64,000 nucleotides of DNA from Clostridiales bacterium (GTDB lineage: Bacteria > Acidobacteriota > Aminicenantia > Aminicenantales > UBA8522), in assembly GCA_029907205.1 (NCBI GenBank), contig JARYMI010000006.1:37746-101745 (forward strand), written 5' to 3'. Below the pieces are notes generated by a model. It had not been told where the DNA came from. It worked only from the letters and a program-made list of their open reading frames with translations, and did no database searches. This document shows positions 26,247 to 36,000 of the stretch, piece by piece (the stretch's first letter is position 1; every line of letters begins with the position of its first letter). The position numbers were made by a program, and so were the translations under genes.

Positions 26247-27118
26247 GAACCCTCACCCGGATTGCCGAGATGAAGGCCGTGGTCAAAGAGCTCAAAGCTC
26301 AGTCTAAGAGCGTCGGGTTTGTCCCGACCATGGGCTTCCTTCACGAAGGGCATCTAAGCCTTGTCAGGGAGTGCCGGAAGAGCGCGGACGCGACCGTGGT
26401 CAGCATATTCGTCAACCCCTTGCAATTTAGCCCCAAGGAGGATTTCGAAGATTACCCCCGGGATCTGGACAGGGATAGGCGGCTTTTGGAGGGGGAAGGA
26501 GTTGATTTTCTCTTTCATCCGGAGTCGGAAGAGATGTACCCGGAAGGATACAGGACTGCGGTCGAGGTGGGGGGGCTTCAGGATAAGCTCTGCGGCCGGT
26601 CGCGGCCAGGCCATTTCAAGGGCGTTACGACAGTTGTCCTCAAGCTCTTTAATATCGTTCAGCCGGACATGGCCTTTTTTGGCCAGAAAGACGCCCAGCA
26701 GGCACTCATCCTCAAGAAGATGGTCAGGGACTTGAATCTTGATATGGAGATTCGTGTCCTCCCGATTATTCGTGATCAGGACGGGCTGGCCCTGAGCTCC
26801 CGGAATACCTATCTTAATCCAGAAGAGCGGCAGGCGGCTCTTGTTTTGACAAGAAGCCTGGCTCAGGCTAAATTGATGTTTGAGGCAGGCGAGCGGACGG
26901 CCGGCTCCATCGTCACGGCGATGAAGAACCTCATCAGCCGGGAGCCGCTCGCCCGAATTGATTATGTTGAGATCGTCGACCTTGATGAGCTCAACCCGGT
27001 CGAGATGATCGATCGGGATGTCCTTGTTGCCTTAGCTGTTTATATCGGCAAAACCAGGCTAATAGATAACATAATCATGGAAGTCAAAGGCGAAGCAAAA
27101 AGAGGTGAACAGGTATGA
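26243..27118 (+). CDS. panC: Pantothenate synthetase PanC
   Basis: A 291-aa ATP-dependent ligase joining pantoate and beta-alanine. The HIGH-type and family motifs are clear: VPTMGFLHEGHLSLVREC, SIFVNPLQFSPKEDFEDYPR, GRSRPGHFKGVTTVV, FFGQKDAQQ and LALSSRNTYL. It overlaps panB by 4 bp at the start and panD by 4 bp at the end, so the three are translationally linked. Confidence 0.97.
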   Translation: MRTLTRIAEMKAVVKELKAQSKSVGFVPTMGFLHEGHLSLVRECRKSADATVVSIFVNPLQFSPKEDFEDYPRDLDRDRRLLEGEGVDFLFHPESEEMYPEGYRTAVEVGGLQDKLCGRSRPGHFKGVTTVVLKLFNIVQPDMAFFGQKDAQQALILKKMVRDLNLDMEIRVLPIIRDQDGLALSSRNTYLNPEERQAALVLTRSLAQAKLMFEAGERTAGSIVTAMKNLISREPLARIDYVEIVDLDELNPVEMIDRDVLVALAVYIGKTRLIDNIIMEVKGEAKRGEQV

Positions 27119-27471
27119 AAAGAGTCATGCTTAAAGCGAAAATTCATCATGCCCGGGTGACGGAAACAAACATGGATTATGAGGGGAGTCTTGCCCTGGA
27201 TGAGGACTTGATCAGAGCCGCGGACATGCTTCCTTATGAAAAAGTCCATGTCTATAACGTCTCCAACGGCGAGCGGTTTGCCACGTATCTCATTAAAGGG
27301 GAGAAAGGGTCGGGAAAAGTCGGCGTCTATGGCGCCGCCGCCCACAGGGCAAAGGTAGGGGACAAGCTCATTGTCGTCTCCTATGCCATCATCGATGAAG
27401 AGGAGACCGATTTCTTCATGCCCAAAATCCTCATCCTCGATGCTGGCAACGAAATCGTCGAGGTCAAATGA
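27115..27471 (+). CDS. panD: Aspartate 1-decarboxylase PanD
   Basis: A 118-aa pyruvoyl enzyme making beta-alanine for PanC. The self-cleavage site is Gly24-Ser25 in DYEGSLALD, with the active-site Tyr of VYNVSNGERF downstream. Length agrees with the bacterial enzyme (about 115-130). The window thus carries panB, panC and panD; panE (ketopantoate reductase) is absent. Confidence 0.97.
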   Translation: MKRVMLKAKIHHARVTETNMDYEGSLALDEDLIRAADMLPYEKVHVYNVSNGERFATYLIKGEKGSGKVGVYGAAAHRAKVGDKLIVVSYAIIDEEETDFFMPKILILDAGNEIVEVK

Positions 27472-27490
27472 TTTTTTAAAACCTCGGTAC

Positions 27491-27775
27491 CTATTTTTGC
27501 TTCAGGGCCCACTCTTTGAGCTTTTCGTAGGGCACTTCGCCGCAGAGCACGTCGCTCGTCTCAGGGTTGAAGAAAGTGGGTGTTCGAAGCTGGCCGCCGC
27601 ACTTTGGCGCAATGGCCCGGCGGTAGGACCTCATAAGGTCGGCGTTCTTCTCGTTGTGCCAGACCTCGAGTTTCTCGAAAGAGATATTCTCCTCATTTTC
27701 CAGTTTTTCCACATGAGGCATCATGGCCTTGCAATGGGGGCATTCCCGGGCATAGAACATGATGAGCTTGCTCAT
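27491..27775 (-). CDS. Thioredoxin/glutaredoxin-like protein with CPHC motif
   Basis: A 94-aa thioredoxin-fold protein with active site ECPHCKAM near the N-terminus and the cis-Pro in LRTPTFFNP. The start at ATG 27775 overlaps the stop of the upstream reductase gene (ATGA), which decides against the longer frame from 27808. The CPHC motif is DsbA-like rather than CGPC, but no signal peptide is present, so a cytoplasmic role is likely. Its upstream partner, an FTR-type reductase, is the probable electron source. Confidence 0.85.
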   Translation of the reverse strand: MSKLIMFYARECPHCKAMMPHVEKLENEENISFEKLEVWHNEKNADLMRSYRRAIAPKCGGQLRTPTFFNPETSDVLCGEVPYEKLKEWALKQK

Positions 27776-28200
27776 TTTTTCCTCCTCACAAACAGGCCGC
27801 ACCAACACTCTCCGTCTTTTTTGTTCTTGTAGGTTTCATGAATGAGGAAATGGCAGGGGCAGACCAGTTTCAAGTCCTCGGCCAAATCCCCGCTGGCCAG
27901 TCGGCAGGGGCAGTACTTAAGCCCGTGGTTCTGCTCGTTGGCGAACAACCCGTCAAGGAGCATTTCGACTTTTGCTTTATCCGGGTTGACCTCAAATTCG
28001 TTCTTTTCGGCAAACGCGAGGATGGCCCGGCGGAATTCTTCCCTGGTCAAAGTCGTCCCGCCAGCCCCCATGATTTTTACCGCTTCCCGGGAGGAGACCT
28101 CGACGTAGGCGTTCTTGGCTAAGCAGGTAGGGCAGACCTCTGGCGGCTTGACGCCGTAATGAATGTCGCTGCAGATGAAACAGCGCCAGAATTTTTTCAT
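27772..28200 (-). CDS. Rubredoxin-like domain fused to a ferredoxin-thioredoxin reductase catalytic domain
   Basis: A 142-aa two-domain protein. Residues 1-32 are a rubredoxin-like iron/zinc ribbon (CFIC ... CPTC). Residues about 50-140 are the FTR catalytic (beta) subunit, with all its Cys motifs: YCPCRL, VCPCHF and GECWCGLF, which hold the 4Fe-4S cluster and the active disulfide. FTR normally needs a variable subunit and a ferredoxin; here the fused ribbon may replace the docking partner. The thioredoxin gene directly downstream (4-bp overlap) is the obvious substrate. The gene lies 18 bp after guaB. Confidence 0.88.
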   Translation of the reverse strand: MKKFWRCFICSDIHYGVKPPEVCPTCLAKNAYVEVSSREAVKIMGAGGTTLTREEFRRAILAFAEKNEFEVNPDKAKVEMLLDGLFANEQNHGLKYCPCRLASGDLAEDLKLVCPCHFLIHETYKNKKDGECWCGLFVRRKK

Positions 28201-28218
28201 TTGTTCTAACCCTTAGGT

Positions 28219-29682
28219 TTAATCGAGGTGATAATTGGGCGCCTCCTTGGTGATGACGACGTCGTGGACGTGGCTCTCTCTCAGCCCCGCAGAGGTTATC
28301 TTGATGAATTTTGCTTTCTGCTGGAGTTCCCCGATATCCTTGCAGCCAGAGTAGCCCATGCCGGCCTTCAACCCTCCGACCATCATCTGGATGATGCGGG
28401 AAGCGCTGCCTTTGTAAGGGACACGTCCTTCGATTCCTTCGGGCACGAGCTTGCTCTCGCTGAGCGGTGAATCCTGGAAGTAGCGGTCGCGGCTGCCTTC
28501 TTTCATGGCCTCGATCGACCCCATCCCGCGGTACGTTTTGTAGGACCGGCCCTGGTAGATCACGGCGTCACCCGGGCTTTCGTCCGTGCCGGCGAGCATG
28601 TTGCCTAACATCACGGAGCTGGCCCCGGCGGCAATCGCCTTGGCGATATCGCCTGAGAATTTGATACCGCCGTCGGCGATGATCGGGATGTTCCTGGTTT
28701 TTGTCACTTTAAACACATCGGCGATGGCCGTGATCTGGGGGACGCCAGCTCCGGTGACGACCCGTGTTGTGCAGATCGAGCCTGGGCCAACGCCGACCTT
28801 GACGGCATTGACTCCCAGCTCGATCAGGTCAAGGGCCGCTTCCATGGTCCCGATGTTCCCGGCAATAATTTCCTGAGAGGGAAACGCAGACCTCAGCCTC
28901 TTGACGGCGTCGAGGACTCTCTGGGAGTGACCGTGGGCGGTGTCAACGACCAAAACATCCACTTTGGCCTTGATGAGCGCTTCAGCCCTTTCAAGGGTGT
29001 CCTCGCCGATGCCGATGGCGCCGCCGACGCGCAGCCTTCCGAAGCTGTCCTTAGCGGCATTTGGATATTGGATGCGTTTGAGGATGTCTTTATAGGTGAT
29101 CAAGCCTTTCAGGTGGAAGTTTTCGTCGACCATCAGGATTTTTTCGATCTTGTGCTTGTGGAAGAGCTTTTCGGCTTCTTCGAGGGATGTCCCCAAGGGG
29201 ACTGTGATGAGGTCTTTGGTCATCACCTCTTCGATGGGCAGGTTGAGCCGCGTCTCGAAACGGATGTCCCGGTTGGTCAGGATGCCGACGAGCTTGTTGT
29301 CCTTCTCGGTGATGGGCAGGCCGGAAATTTTGTATTTCTTCATCAGCTCGAGGGCCTGGTAGATCTTGTCCTTGGGTCTCATGGTGATCGGGTCGACCAC
29401 CATGCCGCTTTCGTGGCGCTTGACTTTGTCGACTTCTTCGGCCTGGATAGCGATGGGCAAGTTTCGGTGAATGATGCCAACCCCGCCCTGTTGAGCCAGG
29501 GCAATGGCCATTTTGGATTCCGTCACAGTGTCCATGGCCGCGCTGACGATAGGAATCCGAAGCTCGATATTCTGGCTCAGCTTCGTGGTCACATCGATGT
29601 CCGCCGGAATGACTGTGGACTTGGCGGGAAGAATCAGGACATCGTCAAAGGTAAGCCCCTCCCTCATCTTTGCGTCCAGCAT
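28219..29682 (-). CDS. guaB: Inosine-5'-monophosphate dehydrogenase GuaB
   Basis: A 487-aa NAD-dependent enzyme converting IMP to XMP, the committed step to GMP. The barrel is interrupted by two CBS domains (about 95-205). The catalytic Cys is in [11 protein letters not shown], with [17 protein letters not shown] and the flap around [19 protein letters not shown] precedes the ATG. It lies 18 bp downstream of secA on the same strand and upstream of the FTR-like gene, so all four minus-strand genes may be one transcript. Confidence 0.97.
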   Translation of the reverse strand: MLDAKMREGLTFDDVLILPAKSTVIPADIDVTTKLSQNIELRIPIVSAAMDTVTESKMAIALAQQGGVGIIHRNLPIAIQAEEVDKVKRHESGMVVDPITMRPKDKIYQALELMKKYKISGLPITEKDNKLVGILTNRDIRFETRLNLPIEEVMTKDLITVPLGTSLEEAEKLFHKHKIEKILMVDENFHLKGLITYKDILKRIQYPNAAKDSFGRLRVGGAIGIGEDTLERAEALIKAKVDVLVVDTAHGHSQRVLDAVKRLRSAFPSQEIIAGNIGTMEAALDLIELGVNAVKVGVGPGSICTTRVVTGAGVPQITAIADVFKVTKTRNIPIIADGGIKFSGDIAKAIAAGASSVMLGNMLAGTDESPGDAVIYQGRSYKTYRGMGSIEAMKEGSRDRYFQDSPLSESKLVPEGIEGRVPYKGSASRIIQMMVGGLKAGMGYSGCKDIGELQQKAKFIKITSAGLRESHVHDVVITKEAPNYHLD

Positions 29683-29700
29683 GTCTCCTCCTTCCTCGGC

Positions 29701-32304
29701 CTAACGTTTTTTTCGTTTTTTGGGGATGAGAGACCGGGCCTGTTTGCTCCTTGAGACGGATGCCCCTTGGTGGGGCTGCTGGTAGTAGAGAGGTTGCTGT
29801 TGTGGCCTTCTCTGCGGTAACTCCTCCTCAATAACCGGCTGGAGGAGAAAGATATAGCGGACAGTCTCTTCCTCGATGCGGTCCATCATCGCCTGGAACA
29901 TCTCATAGCTTTCTTTCTTGTATTCAACGAGCGGATCTCGCTGGCCGTATCCGCGCAACCCGATGCCCTCCTTGAGGTAATCCATTCCCAGCAGATGGTC
30001 CTTCCATTGGGAATCGATAATCTGGAGCATGATGATCCTCTCGAATTCTCTCATCCGCCCGGGCCCGAGCAGCCTTTCTTTTTCGTCGTATCTTGCCTGG
30101 AGCGTCCCGACAAGCTTTTCTCTCAGCTCATCGTGGGTTATGGCCTGCCAATCGATGCCGAGCTCGTTGATATCCAGGCCGAACTGCGGGCCAAGAGCTC
30201 TGCGCAAGGCCTCGATATCCCATTCCTCCGGGTCTTTCTCCTTGTTGGCGTAGCTGTCTAAGTGCCATTCAACCAGGGTCTCGATGAGCTCCTGGACGTA
30301 AGATTTCATGTCCTTTCCCTCGAGGATTTCCTTCCGCATCCGGTAGATTGTCTCCCGCTGCTTGTTCATTACATCGTCGTATTCGAGGAGATGTTTGCGG
30401 ATGGTGAAGTTCTGGCCCTCGACCTGTTTTTGGGCGCGCTCGATGGCCCTGCTGACCATGCGATGTTCGATCGGGACGCCCTCGCCCATGCCTATCCTCG
30501 CCATCAGCCCGGAGACCCTGTCGCTTCCGAATATTCTCATCAAGTCGTCTTCGAGCGACAGGTAGAAACGCGAAGACCCGGGATCTCCCTGCCGGCCGGC
30601 CCGGCCGCGAAGCTGGTTGTCAATTCGGCGAGCCTCGTGTCTCTCCGTTCCGCAGATATGGAGTCCGCCGAGGCTGACGACCCGCTCATGTTCCTCCTGG
30701 GTAAGGCGCATCACCTCAGATAGAGCTTTTTCCCAGTGCTCCTGAGTGGCGTTGAGTGGGTCGATCCCGCTCTTGCGCAGGTTTTCGCTGGCCAGAAATT
30801 CAGGTTTGCCGCCGAGCAAGATGTCCACGCCTCGGCCGGCCATGTTCGTTGCGATGGTCACAGCGCCGATCCTTCCGGCCTGGGCGATGATCTTGGCTTC
30901 CATTTCATGGTACTTGGCGTTGAGCACGACATGCTTGATGCCTTTTTTGCGGAGAATGGAGCTGAGATGCTCTGACTTCTCGATCGAGGTTGTCCCAACC
31001 AGGATGGGCCGGCCCTGCCTGTTGAATTCGACGATCTCGTTGACCACGGCTTCCCATTTTTCTTTGGCCGTCCGGTAAACGACGTCAGGAAACTCATGGC
31101 GGATGAGAGGCCTGTTGGTCGGGATTTCGACGACATCCAGCTTGTAGATGGCGTGGAATTCAGTGGCCTCAGTGGCTGCTGTGCCGGTCATCCCGGCCAG
31201 TTTTTTGTACATCCGGAAGTAATTCTGGAAGGTGATCGAGGCCAGGGTCTGGTATTCCTGCTCGATGCGCACCCTCTCTTTGGCTTCCAGTGCTTGGTGA
31301 AGGCCGTCGCTGTAGCGGCGTCCTGGCATGAGTCGGCCGGTGAATTCGTCGACGATAATGACCTTGCCCTCTTTGACCATGTAGTCGACGTCCCGCTTGA
31401 AGAGGTAATGGGCCTTAAGGGCCTGGTTGATGTGATGGACGAGATCCATGTGGGCAAGGTCGTAGAGGTTGGAGACGTTGAGGAATTTTTCTGCATCGGC
31501 CACACCCTCTTCGAGGATAGAGACCGTGCGCGTCTTTTCGTCCACCTGAAAGTGCTTGGCTTTGTGGAAGCGCCGGACGAGGTTGTCTATCTTATAGTAA
31601 AGAGACGTCGACTCCTCAGTCGGGCCGGAGATGATCAGCGGCGTTCTGGCTTCATCGATGAGAATGCTGTCCACTTCGTCGACGATGGCATAGTGGTGGC
31701 CTCTCTGGACAAGGTCGGAGATGCGGAATTTCATGTTGTCCCGCAAATAATCAAACCCAAATTCATTGTTCGTTCCATAAGTGACATCTGACTGGTAGGC
31801 GGCTTTCCTCTCGGTATCGTTCATTTCATGCTGGATCGTTCCGACTGAGAGACCAAGGAAGCGGTAGATAGGACCCATCCATTCCGTGTCCCGTTTGGCC
31901 AGATAATCGTTGACCGTGACAATATGGACGCCCTTTCCTTCCAGCGCATTCAGGTAGGCGGGGAGAGTGGCGACCAGGGTTTTCCCCTCGCCCGTCTTCA
32001 TCTCGGCGATCTTGCCTTGATGAAGGACGACCCCTCCGATGAGCTGGACATCGAAATGGCGCATCCGGACGGTCCGGCGGGCGACCTCGCGGACGACGGC
32101 GAAGCTTTCGATGAGGAGGTCATCCAGAGACGCTCCCTGCCTGAGCTTTTCCTTGAATTCGGCCGTCTTTGCCTGGAGCTCGGCATCAGAGAGCTTCTGG
32201 ATGCGGGGTTCGAGCTCGTTAATGGCGCTGACAAAGGGCTGAAGCTTTTTCAGGTCACGTTCGTTCTGAGTGCCGAAAATTTTAGTTATCAGCCACTTAA
32301 CCAT
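29701..32304 (-). CDS. secA: Protein translocase ATPase SecA (no C-terminal zinc motif)
   Basis: An 867-aa motor that pushes preproteins through SecYEG. Motor motifs are [13 protein letters not shown] (Walker A), [14 protein letters not shown] (DEAD-like), and [21 protein letters not shown]. The preprotein cross-linking and helical scaffold regions ([39 protein letters not shown]) are complete. The C-terminal tail ends in a basic KKRKKR run and lacks the CxC...C[HC] SEC-C zinc motif that binds SecB in many bacteria. The start [11 protein letters not shown] matches the usual SecA N-terminus; no Shine-Dalgarno stands before it. Confidence 0.97.
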   Translation of the reverse strand: MVKWLITKIFGTQNERDLKKLQPFVSAINELEPRIQKLSDAELQAKTAEFKEKLRQGASLDDLLIESFAVVREVARRTVRMRHFDVQLIGGVVLHQGKIAEMKTGEGKTLVATLPAYLNALEGKGVHIVTVNDYLAKRDTEWMGPIYRFLGLSVGTIQHEMNDTERKAAYQSDVTYGTNNEFGFDYLRDNMKFRISDLVQRGHHYAIVDEVDSILIDEARTPLIISGPTEESTSLYYKIDNLVRRFHKAKHFQVDEKTRTVSILEEGVADAEKFLNVSNLYDLAHMDLVHHINQALKAHYLFKRDVDYMVKEGKVIIVDEFTGRLMPGRRYSDGLHQALEAKERVRIEQEYQTLASITFQNYFRMYKKLAGMTGTAATEATEFHAIYKLDVVEIPTNRPLIRHEFPDVVYRTAKEKWEAVVNEIVEFNRQGRPILVGTTSIEKSEHLSSILRKKGIKHVVLNAKYHEMEAKIIAQAGRIGAVTIATNMAGRGVDILLGGKPEFLASENLRKSGIDPLNATQEHWEKALSEVMRLTQEEHERVVSLGGLHICGTERHEARRIDNQLRGRAGRQGDPGSSRFYLSLEDDLMRIFGSDRVSGLMARIGMGEGVPIEHRMVSRAIERAQKQVEGQNFTIRKHLLEYDDVMNKQRETIYRMRKEILEGKDMKSYVQELIETLVEWHLDSYANKEKDPEEWDIEALRRALGPQFGLDINELGIDWQAITHDELREKLVGTLQARYDEKERLLGPGRMREFERIIMLQIIDSQWKDHLLGMDYLKEGIGLRGYGQRDPLVEYKKESYEMFQAMMDRIEEETVRYIFLLQPVIEEELPQRRPQQQPLYYQQPHQGASVSRSKQARSLIPKKRKKR

Positions 32305-32311
32305 TTATTAT

Positions 32312-32340
32312 TTATTATCAGAAAGGGCCTGGGTTGTCAA
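32312..32340 (-). promoter_or_regulatory. secA promoter, predicting a leaderless message
   Basis: On the minus strand TTGACA (32340-32335) and an extended -10 TGATAATAA (32320-32312) are separated by 17 bp from TTGACA to the hexamer TAATAA. Only 7 nt lie between the -10 and the secA ATG at 32304, so transcription would start at or next to the A of the ATG. This agrees with the lack of a ribosome site. Confidence 0.65.
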
Positions 32341-32348
32341 CGCAGGGG

Positions 32349-32486
32349 CTCGGGTTTGGGGTCGTCAGCACGCGATTTGTCCCAGCGAGACAAATCTGCT
32401 CCGACTCATCCTTCGCTCTTCTCTCCCTCCGGTCGAGAAACCGTGCCCGCTCAGTCTTCGACGGGCTTCCTCACCCCAAACCCTCG
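32349..32486. repeat. Nested inverted-repeat element between secA and the GT87 gene
   Basis: Outer arms GGGTTTGGGGT (32352-32362) and ACCCCAAACCC (32473-32483) are perfect complements and extend to 14 of 16 bp. Inside are three smaller hairpins: GATTTGTC/GACAAATC (32374-32396), CGGT/ACCG near 32433-32446 and GCCCG/CGGGC near 32448-32466. No reading frame is conserved. The design fits a miniature non-autonomous element or a structured RNA; its strand cannot be told. Together with the secA promoter it fills the 286-bp gap. Confidence 0.5.
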
Positions 32487-32590
32487 CCTTAGTTCACTTG
32501 GTGGGCTCAAAGGATGAAAATTGACAAAAGAGAGAGAATGACTATGATAGCTGGGATGCTGAAGATTTCCTGCCGCCGGGACCTAAGCCG

Positions 32591-33742
32591 ATGAGAAGAA
32601 AAGACAGAAGAGTCTGTTTTCTTTTAGGTGCGCTCGTTGTTTCTTCACTCCTGGCCGTCTATTTCCTTGGCGTCAGGAAAGACATGTCCGACTTCAGGGT
32701 CTGCTATCAAGGCGGAGAAAGAATCCGTCAGGCCGAAACGCTCTATCGGGTCTCTGACGGTCACATGCAGTACAAATACTCTCCCGCTTCGGCCGTGTTT
32801 TTTGCTGCTTTTACATTTTTACCTTATGGGTGGGCCAAGCTCGTCTGGTTTTTTCTTGAGCTTCTCTTTTTGGTGCTCGCTTTTCTTGTTTTTCTGAAAG
32901 CGCTCCCAGCCAAGACAAAGACAAACACGTTCCTCGGCGTTTTCAGTTTCTTGATCTTGGGAAAGTTTTTCGGCCGGGAAATTCAGCTCGGGCAGGTTAA
33001 CCTTCTGATCATCACGGTCCTCGCCGGAACTATCATGTTCCTGCTCCAGGGAAAAGATTTGCTGGCCGGCCTTTTCTGGGGAGCCTCGTTGTTTTTTAAA
33101 CCCTATGCGCTTGTTTTTTTCCCTTATTTTCTGCTTAAGAAAAGGATAACCGTCATCCTGGGCGGTGGGGCCATCCTGAGCCTGGGCTTCCTGATGCCGG
33201 CCTTTTTTTACGGAATCAGGGGGAATATTCTCGTTCACAAGGAATGGGGGAAGACTCTTTCGCTCTCGACGCCAAGGCTGATAGAAACTTACGATAACGC
33301 GTCGTTCCACGCTTTTTTTCAGAAGCTATTCATGGGGAAGGGGGGCTTCTGGCCTGAAGCGCTTGTCGGCGCAAGCCTTCTGATCATCGGCTCTGTTTTT
33401 CTCTTCCTGATGCGGGCGGGCCAAAAGAAATCTCTCTCCAGGCCAGAGACCCTTGAGGCAAGCTTCCTCCTTCTCCTCATTCCCCTCTTTTCTCCTCTGG
33501 GCTGGTACTACAATTACCTTTATGGTCTTCTGGCCGTGATGCTGATTCTTGATAAAATCGATCGGTTTCCTAGGTGGCTTAAGTATGCCGCGGTAGTTAA
33601 CCTTGTCATCATCGGCAGCGCCCTGAGAGAAATATTCGGCCAGGCGCTCTTCGCTTTTTACACCGGCCATTCGTTGGTCGTCCTAAACTTTCTCTTTATC
33701 CTTTTCTGTTTGTCCCACCTCAGGCTCAGGCAGCAGGCCTGA
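32591..33742 (+). CDS. GT87 / DUF2029 family integral-membrane glycosyltransferase
   Basis: A 383-aa protein with about 9-10 membrane helices. The N-terminal pattern of a first helix, then DMSDFRVCYQGGERI, and YKYSPASAVFFAAFTFLPY, plus a later GQVNLLI, is that of GT87 (DUF2029) enzymes, which use polyprenyl-phosphate sugars, as in mycobacterial mannosyltransferases. The Asp in DFRVCYQ would be the catalytic base. The acceptor is unknown and no cell-wall cluster is adjacent. Confidence 0.8.
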   Translation: MRRKDRRVCFLLGALVVSSLLAVYFLGVRKDMSDFRVCYQGGERIRQAETLYRVSDGHMQYKYSPASAVFFAAFTFLPYGWAKLVWFFLELLFLVLAFLVFLKALPAKTKTNTFLGVFSFLILGKFFGREIQLGQVNLLIITVLAGTIMFLLQGKDLLAGLFWGASLFFKPYALVFFPYFLLKKRITVILGGGAILSLGFLMPAFFYGIRGNILVHKEWGKTLSLSTPRLIETYDNASFHAFFQKLFMGKGGFWPEALVGASLLIIGSVFLFLMRAGQKKSLSRPETLEASFLLLLIPLFSPLGWYYNYLYGLLAVMLILDKIDRFPRWLKYAAVVNLVIIGSALREIFGQALFAFYTGHSLVVLNFLFILFCLSHLRLRQQA

Positions 33743-33792
33743 AAGAGTCATTGATTTTTTCAGCGATTTCGTCTATCATGGGGATGTCGAAT

Positions 33793-33807
33793 TGAGAATG
33801 ATTCTCA
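33793..33807. promoter_or_regulatory. Fur box upstream of feoAB
   Basis: TGAGAAT-G-ATTCTCA is a perfect 7-1-7 palindrome matching the classic Fur operator core (TGATAATnATTATCA-like). It lies 30 bp before the feoA start, so iron-bound Fur would repress the ferrous-iron uptake genes. Confidence 0.8.
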
Positions 33808-33836
33808 TTTATTTTAAGTCTACAAAGGAATAAAAA

Positions 33837-34082
33837 ATGATCAGCCTGGCTCAAGCCCCGCGGGGGAAACCCCTCAGGATTGTCTCTGTTCTGGGCGGAG
33901 AAGGGGTGCGTAGGCGGCTCTTTGCCCTGGGTTTTCATAAAGACGACCTGATCGAGGTTAACTCGCAAGGGATCCTGCGGGGCCCGATCCTGGTCAAAAA
34001 TTTGACTTCTGATACGAGCGTTGCCTTAGGCCGCGGGGTAGCTCATAAGATCATGGTGGACATCGTGGCCGATGAAGACTAA
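33837..34082 (+). CDS. feoA: Ferrous iron transport protein FeoA
   Basis: An 81-aa SH3-like protein (ISLAQAPRGKPLRIVSVLGGEGVRRRLFALGF, then ILVKNLTSDTSVALGRGVAHKIMV). FeoA is a small cytoplasmic partner of FeoB. AAAGGA precedes the ATG. It overlaps feoB by 11 bp. Controlled by the Fur box just upstream. Confidence 0.94.
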   Translation: MISLAQAPRGKPLRIVSVLGGEGVRRRLFALGFHKDDLIEVNSQGILRGPILVKNLTSDTSVALGRGVAHKIMVDIVADED

Positions 34083-36000
34083 CTTTCCCGTCGTTATTTT
34101 TATCGGGCAGCCCAACAGCGGCAAGAGCACCCTGTTCAACGCTATTGCCGGGCCTAAAGCCGAGACATCAAATTTCCCCGGCACGACAGTCAAGCATACG
34201 CACAGCAAAGTTACAGTCGAAGGCCGGGTGTTCAATATCGTCGACCTGCCCGGGACTTATTCCCTGAATCCTTCTGAGCCTGCCGAGAAAGTCGTCCTTT
34301 CGCATCTTTATCAGGAGAAGCCTGACCTCATTATTAACGTCGTTGATGCCTCTATTTTGGGACGAAGCCTTGAGCTGACCCTTGAGCTTCTCGAGCTCGA
34401 ATACCCGATGGTTGTTGCTCTGAACATGGTCGACCTGGCAGAGAAAAAGGGCATCCTGATTGACCCCGGCAAGCTGGAGAGACTTCTTGGCGTCAGGGTT
34501 GTTCCCACCATCGCCTCCCATGGCCGGGGCGTTAAGGAACTTCTGCACGCTGGCTTTGCTTGCCTCGATGCGGGGTGCCGGGCCGCACCACCCAGGTTTT
34601 CGGGCGACATAGAAGAGGAAATCAGACGGTTTTTGGAAAGAATTCCTGAACATTTTCCCGTCGAGGCCAATAAAAGGTTCACAGCCGTCAAGATGCTTGA
34701 GAGCAGCGAGGTCTTTTGTCGCGAAGTTCTCGCCGACATTGAACCAATTCTTAACAAGGAACTTATATCGGCCAAGCAAAAGATCGAGGAAAAACGGGGC
34801 GCGCCGGCCTACGAGGTGATTTCGGCCGAGCGCCACCATCTTGCCCTTAAGATTTTCGAGGAGGCAAGCCGTGTAAGACGGGGTAAGCAACTGAGCTGGG
34901 ACAAGCGCGTGGACTCCGTCCTCATGCATCCGTTTTTCGGCTATCCAATCCTGGCTATAGTCTTCCTGCTCTTCTTTTTTCTTATTTTTAAAATTGGGAG
35001 TCCGCTCGAGGGATTGCTCCTCGGGTCGTTGGGGCGCCTGAGGGAATCGCTCTCAGGGTCTCTTGGCCACGGGCTGGTTTATCATCTCGCCGATGGCCTC
35101 ATTCAGGGAATCGGGGGGGGAGTGGCCATCGTTCTCCCATATTTCTTGCCCCTTCTTTTTTTCATGGCCTTCCTTGAAGACCTTGGTTATCTTGCTCGGG
35201 CCGGCTTTCTCCTGGACACATTTATGCATCGCATCGGTCTCCACGGAAAATCTGTCTCTCCTTTCATCCTCGGGTTCGGCTGCAACGTCCCCGCCGTTCT
35301 TTCTACGCGGATCCTCGAATCCCAAAGGGACCGCATCCTCACCTCGCTTCTCATCCCTTTCATTCCCTGCTCTGCCCGGACGACGATCATCCTGGCCCTG
35401 GTGGCTTTTTATCTTGGCCCGTTCTGGGCTCTTGGGTTTTATTTCTTAAACATCTTGATTGTGGCCGTCGTTGGCCGTGTTCTCACTTTTTTCTTTAGAT
35501 CGCCGTCCCCCGGCCTGATCCTAGAAATTCCTTCGCTTAAGCTGCCCTCGCTCAAAAAGATGGCGAGCAAGACTTATGTTGAACTGAGAGCCTTCAGCAA
35601 GTTCGCCTGGCCGATTCTTATAGGCGGCAGCATCGTCTTGAGCCTTCTTCAGTTCTTGACATTGGACAAGGTCCTCAATGTCCTGTTTTCGCCTCTTGTT
35701 GTCCACGGCCTTGGCCTTCCTCGCGAGCTTGGCATCACGCTCGTTTTTGGGTTCTTGAGGAAAGAGCTCTCGTTGATCATGATGCTTCAGGCTTTGGGGG
35801 TTGAGTACTCCCGCTTGCTGTCGGTCGTTTCGCGGGAGCAGATCCTTATTTTTACGGGCTTTGTCAGCTTTTTCATCCCCTGCCTGTCCACCTTTGCTGT
35901 GCTCTGGAAGGAAATAGGGAAAAAGATTGCATTTATTTCAGCGGGATTGAGCATTATCGTGGCCATCCTGGTTAGCTTTCTCGTCCGCCTGCTCATTTAG
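34072..36000 (+). CDS. feoB: Ferrous iron transporter FeoB
   Basis: A 642-aa iron(II) transporter. The N-terminal G domain has G1 GQPNSGKST, G3 DLPGTYSL and G4-like NMVD. The GDI-type helical linker follows (about 165-265), then two Gate domains with LDTFMHRIGLHGKSVSPFILGFGCNVPAV and the conserved Cys of IPCSARTT. It takes up Fe2+, the form present without oxygen. No feoC is present. The stop codon abuts a hairpin element that may end transcription. Confidence 0.96.
   Translation: MKTNFPVVIFIGQPNSGKSTLFNAIAGPKAETSNFPGTTVKHTHSKVTVEGRVFNIVDLPGTYSLNPSEPAEKVVLSHLYQEKPDLIINVVDASILGRSLELTLELLELEYPMVVALNMVDLAEKKGILIDPGKLERLLGVRVVPTIASHGRGVKELLHAGFACLDAGCRAAPPRFSGDIEEEIRRFLERIPEHFPVEANKRFTAVKMLESSEVFCREVLADIEPILNKELISAKQKIEEKRGAPAYEVISAERHHLALKIFEEASRVRRGKQLSWDKRVDSVLMHPFFGYPILAIVFLLFFFLIFKIGSPLEGLLLGSLGRLRESLSGSLGHGLVYHLADGLIQGIGGGVAIVLPYFLPLLFFMAFLEDLGYLARAGFLLDTFMHRIGLHGKSVSPFILGFGCNVPAVLSTRILESQRDRILTSLLIPFIPCSARTTIILALVAFYLGPFWALGFYFLNILIVAVVGRVLTFFFRSPSPGLILEIPSLKLPSLKKMASKTYVELRAFSKFAWPILIGGSIVLSLLQFLTLDKVLNVLFSPLVVHGLGLPRELGITLVFGFLRKELSLIMMLQALGVEYSRLLSVVSREQILIFTGFVSFFIPCLSTFAVLWKEIGKKIAFISAGLSIIVAILVSFLVRLLI

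Noticed and set aside
28927..29754. Plus-strand frame of 275 aa
   Set aside because: Lies wholly across guaB and the end of secA in antisense; composition is that of a reverse-frame artefact.
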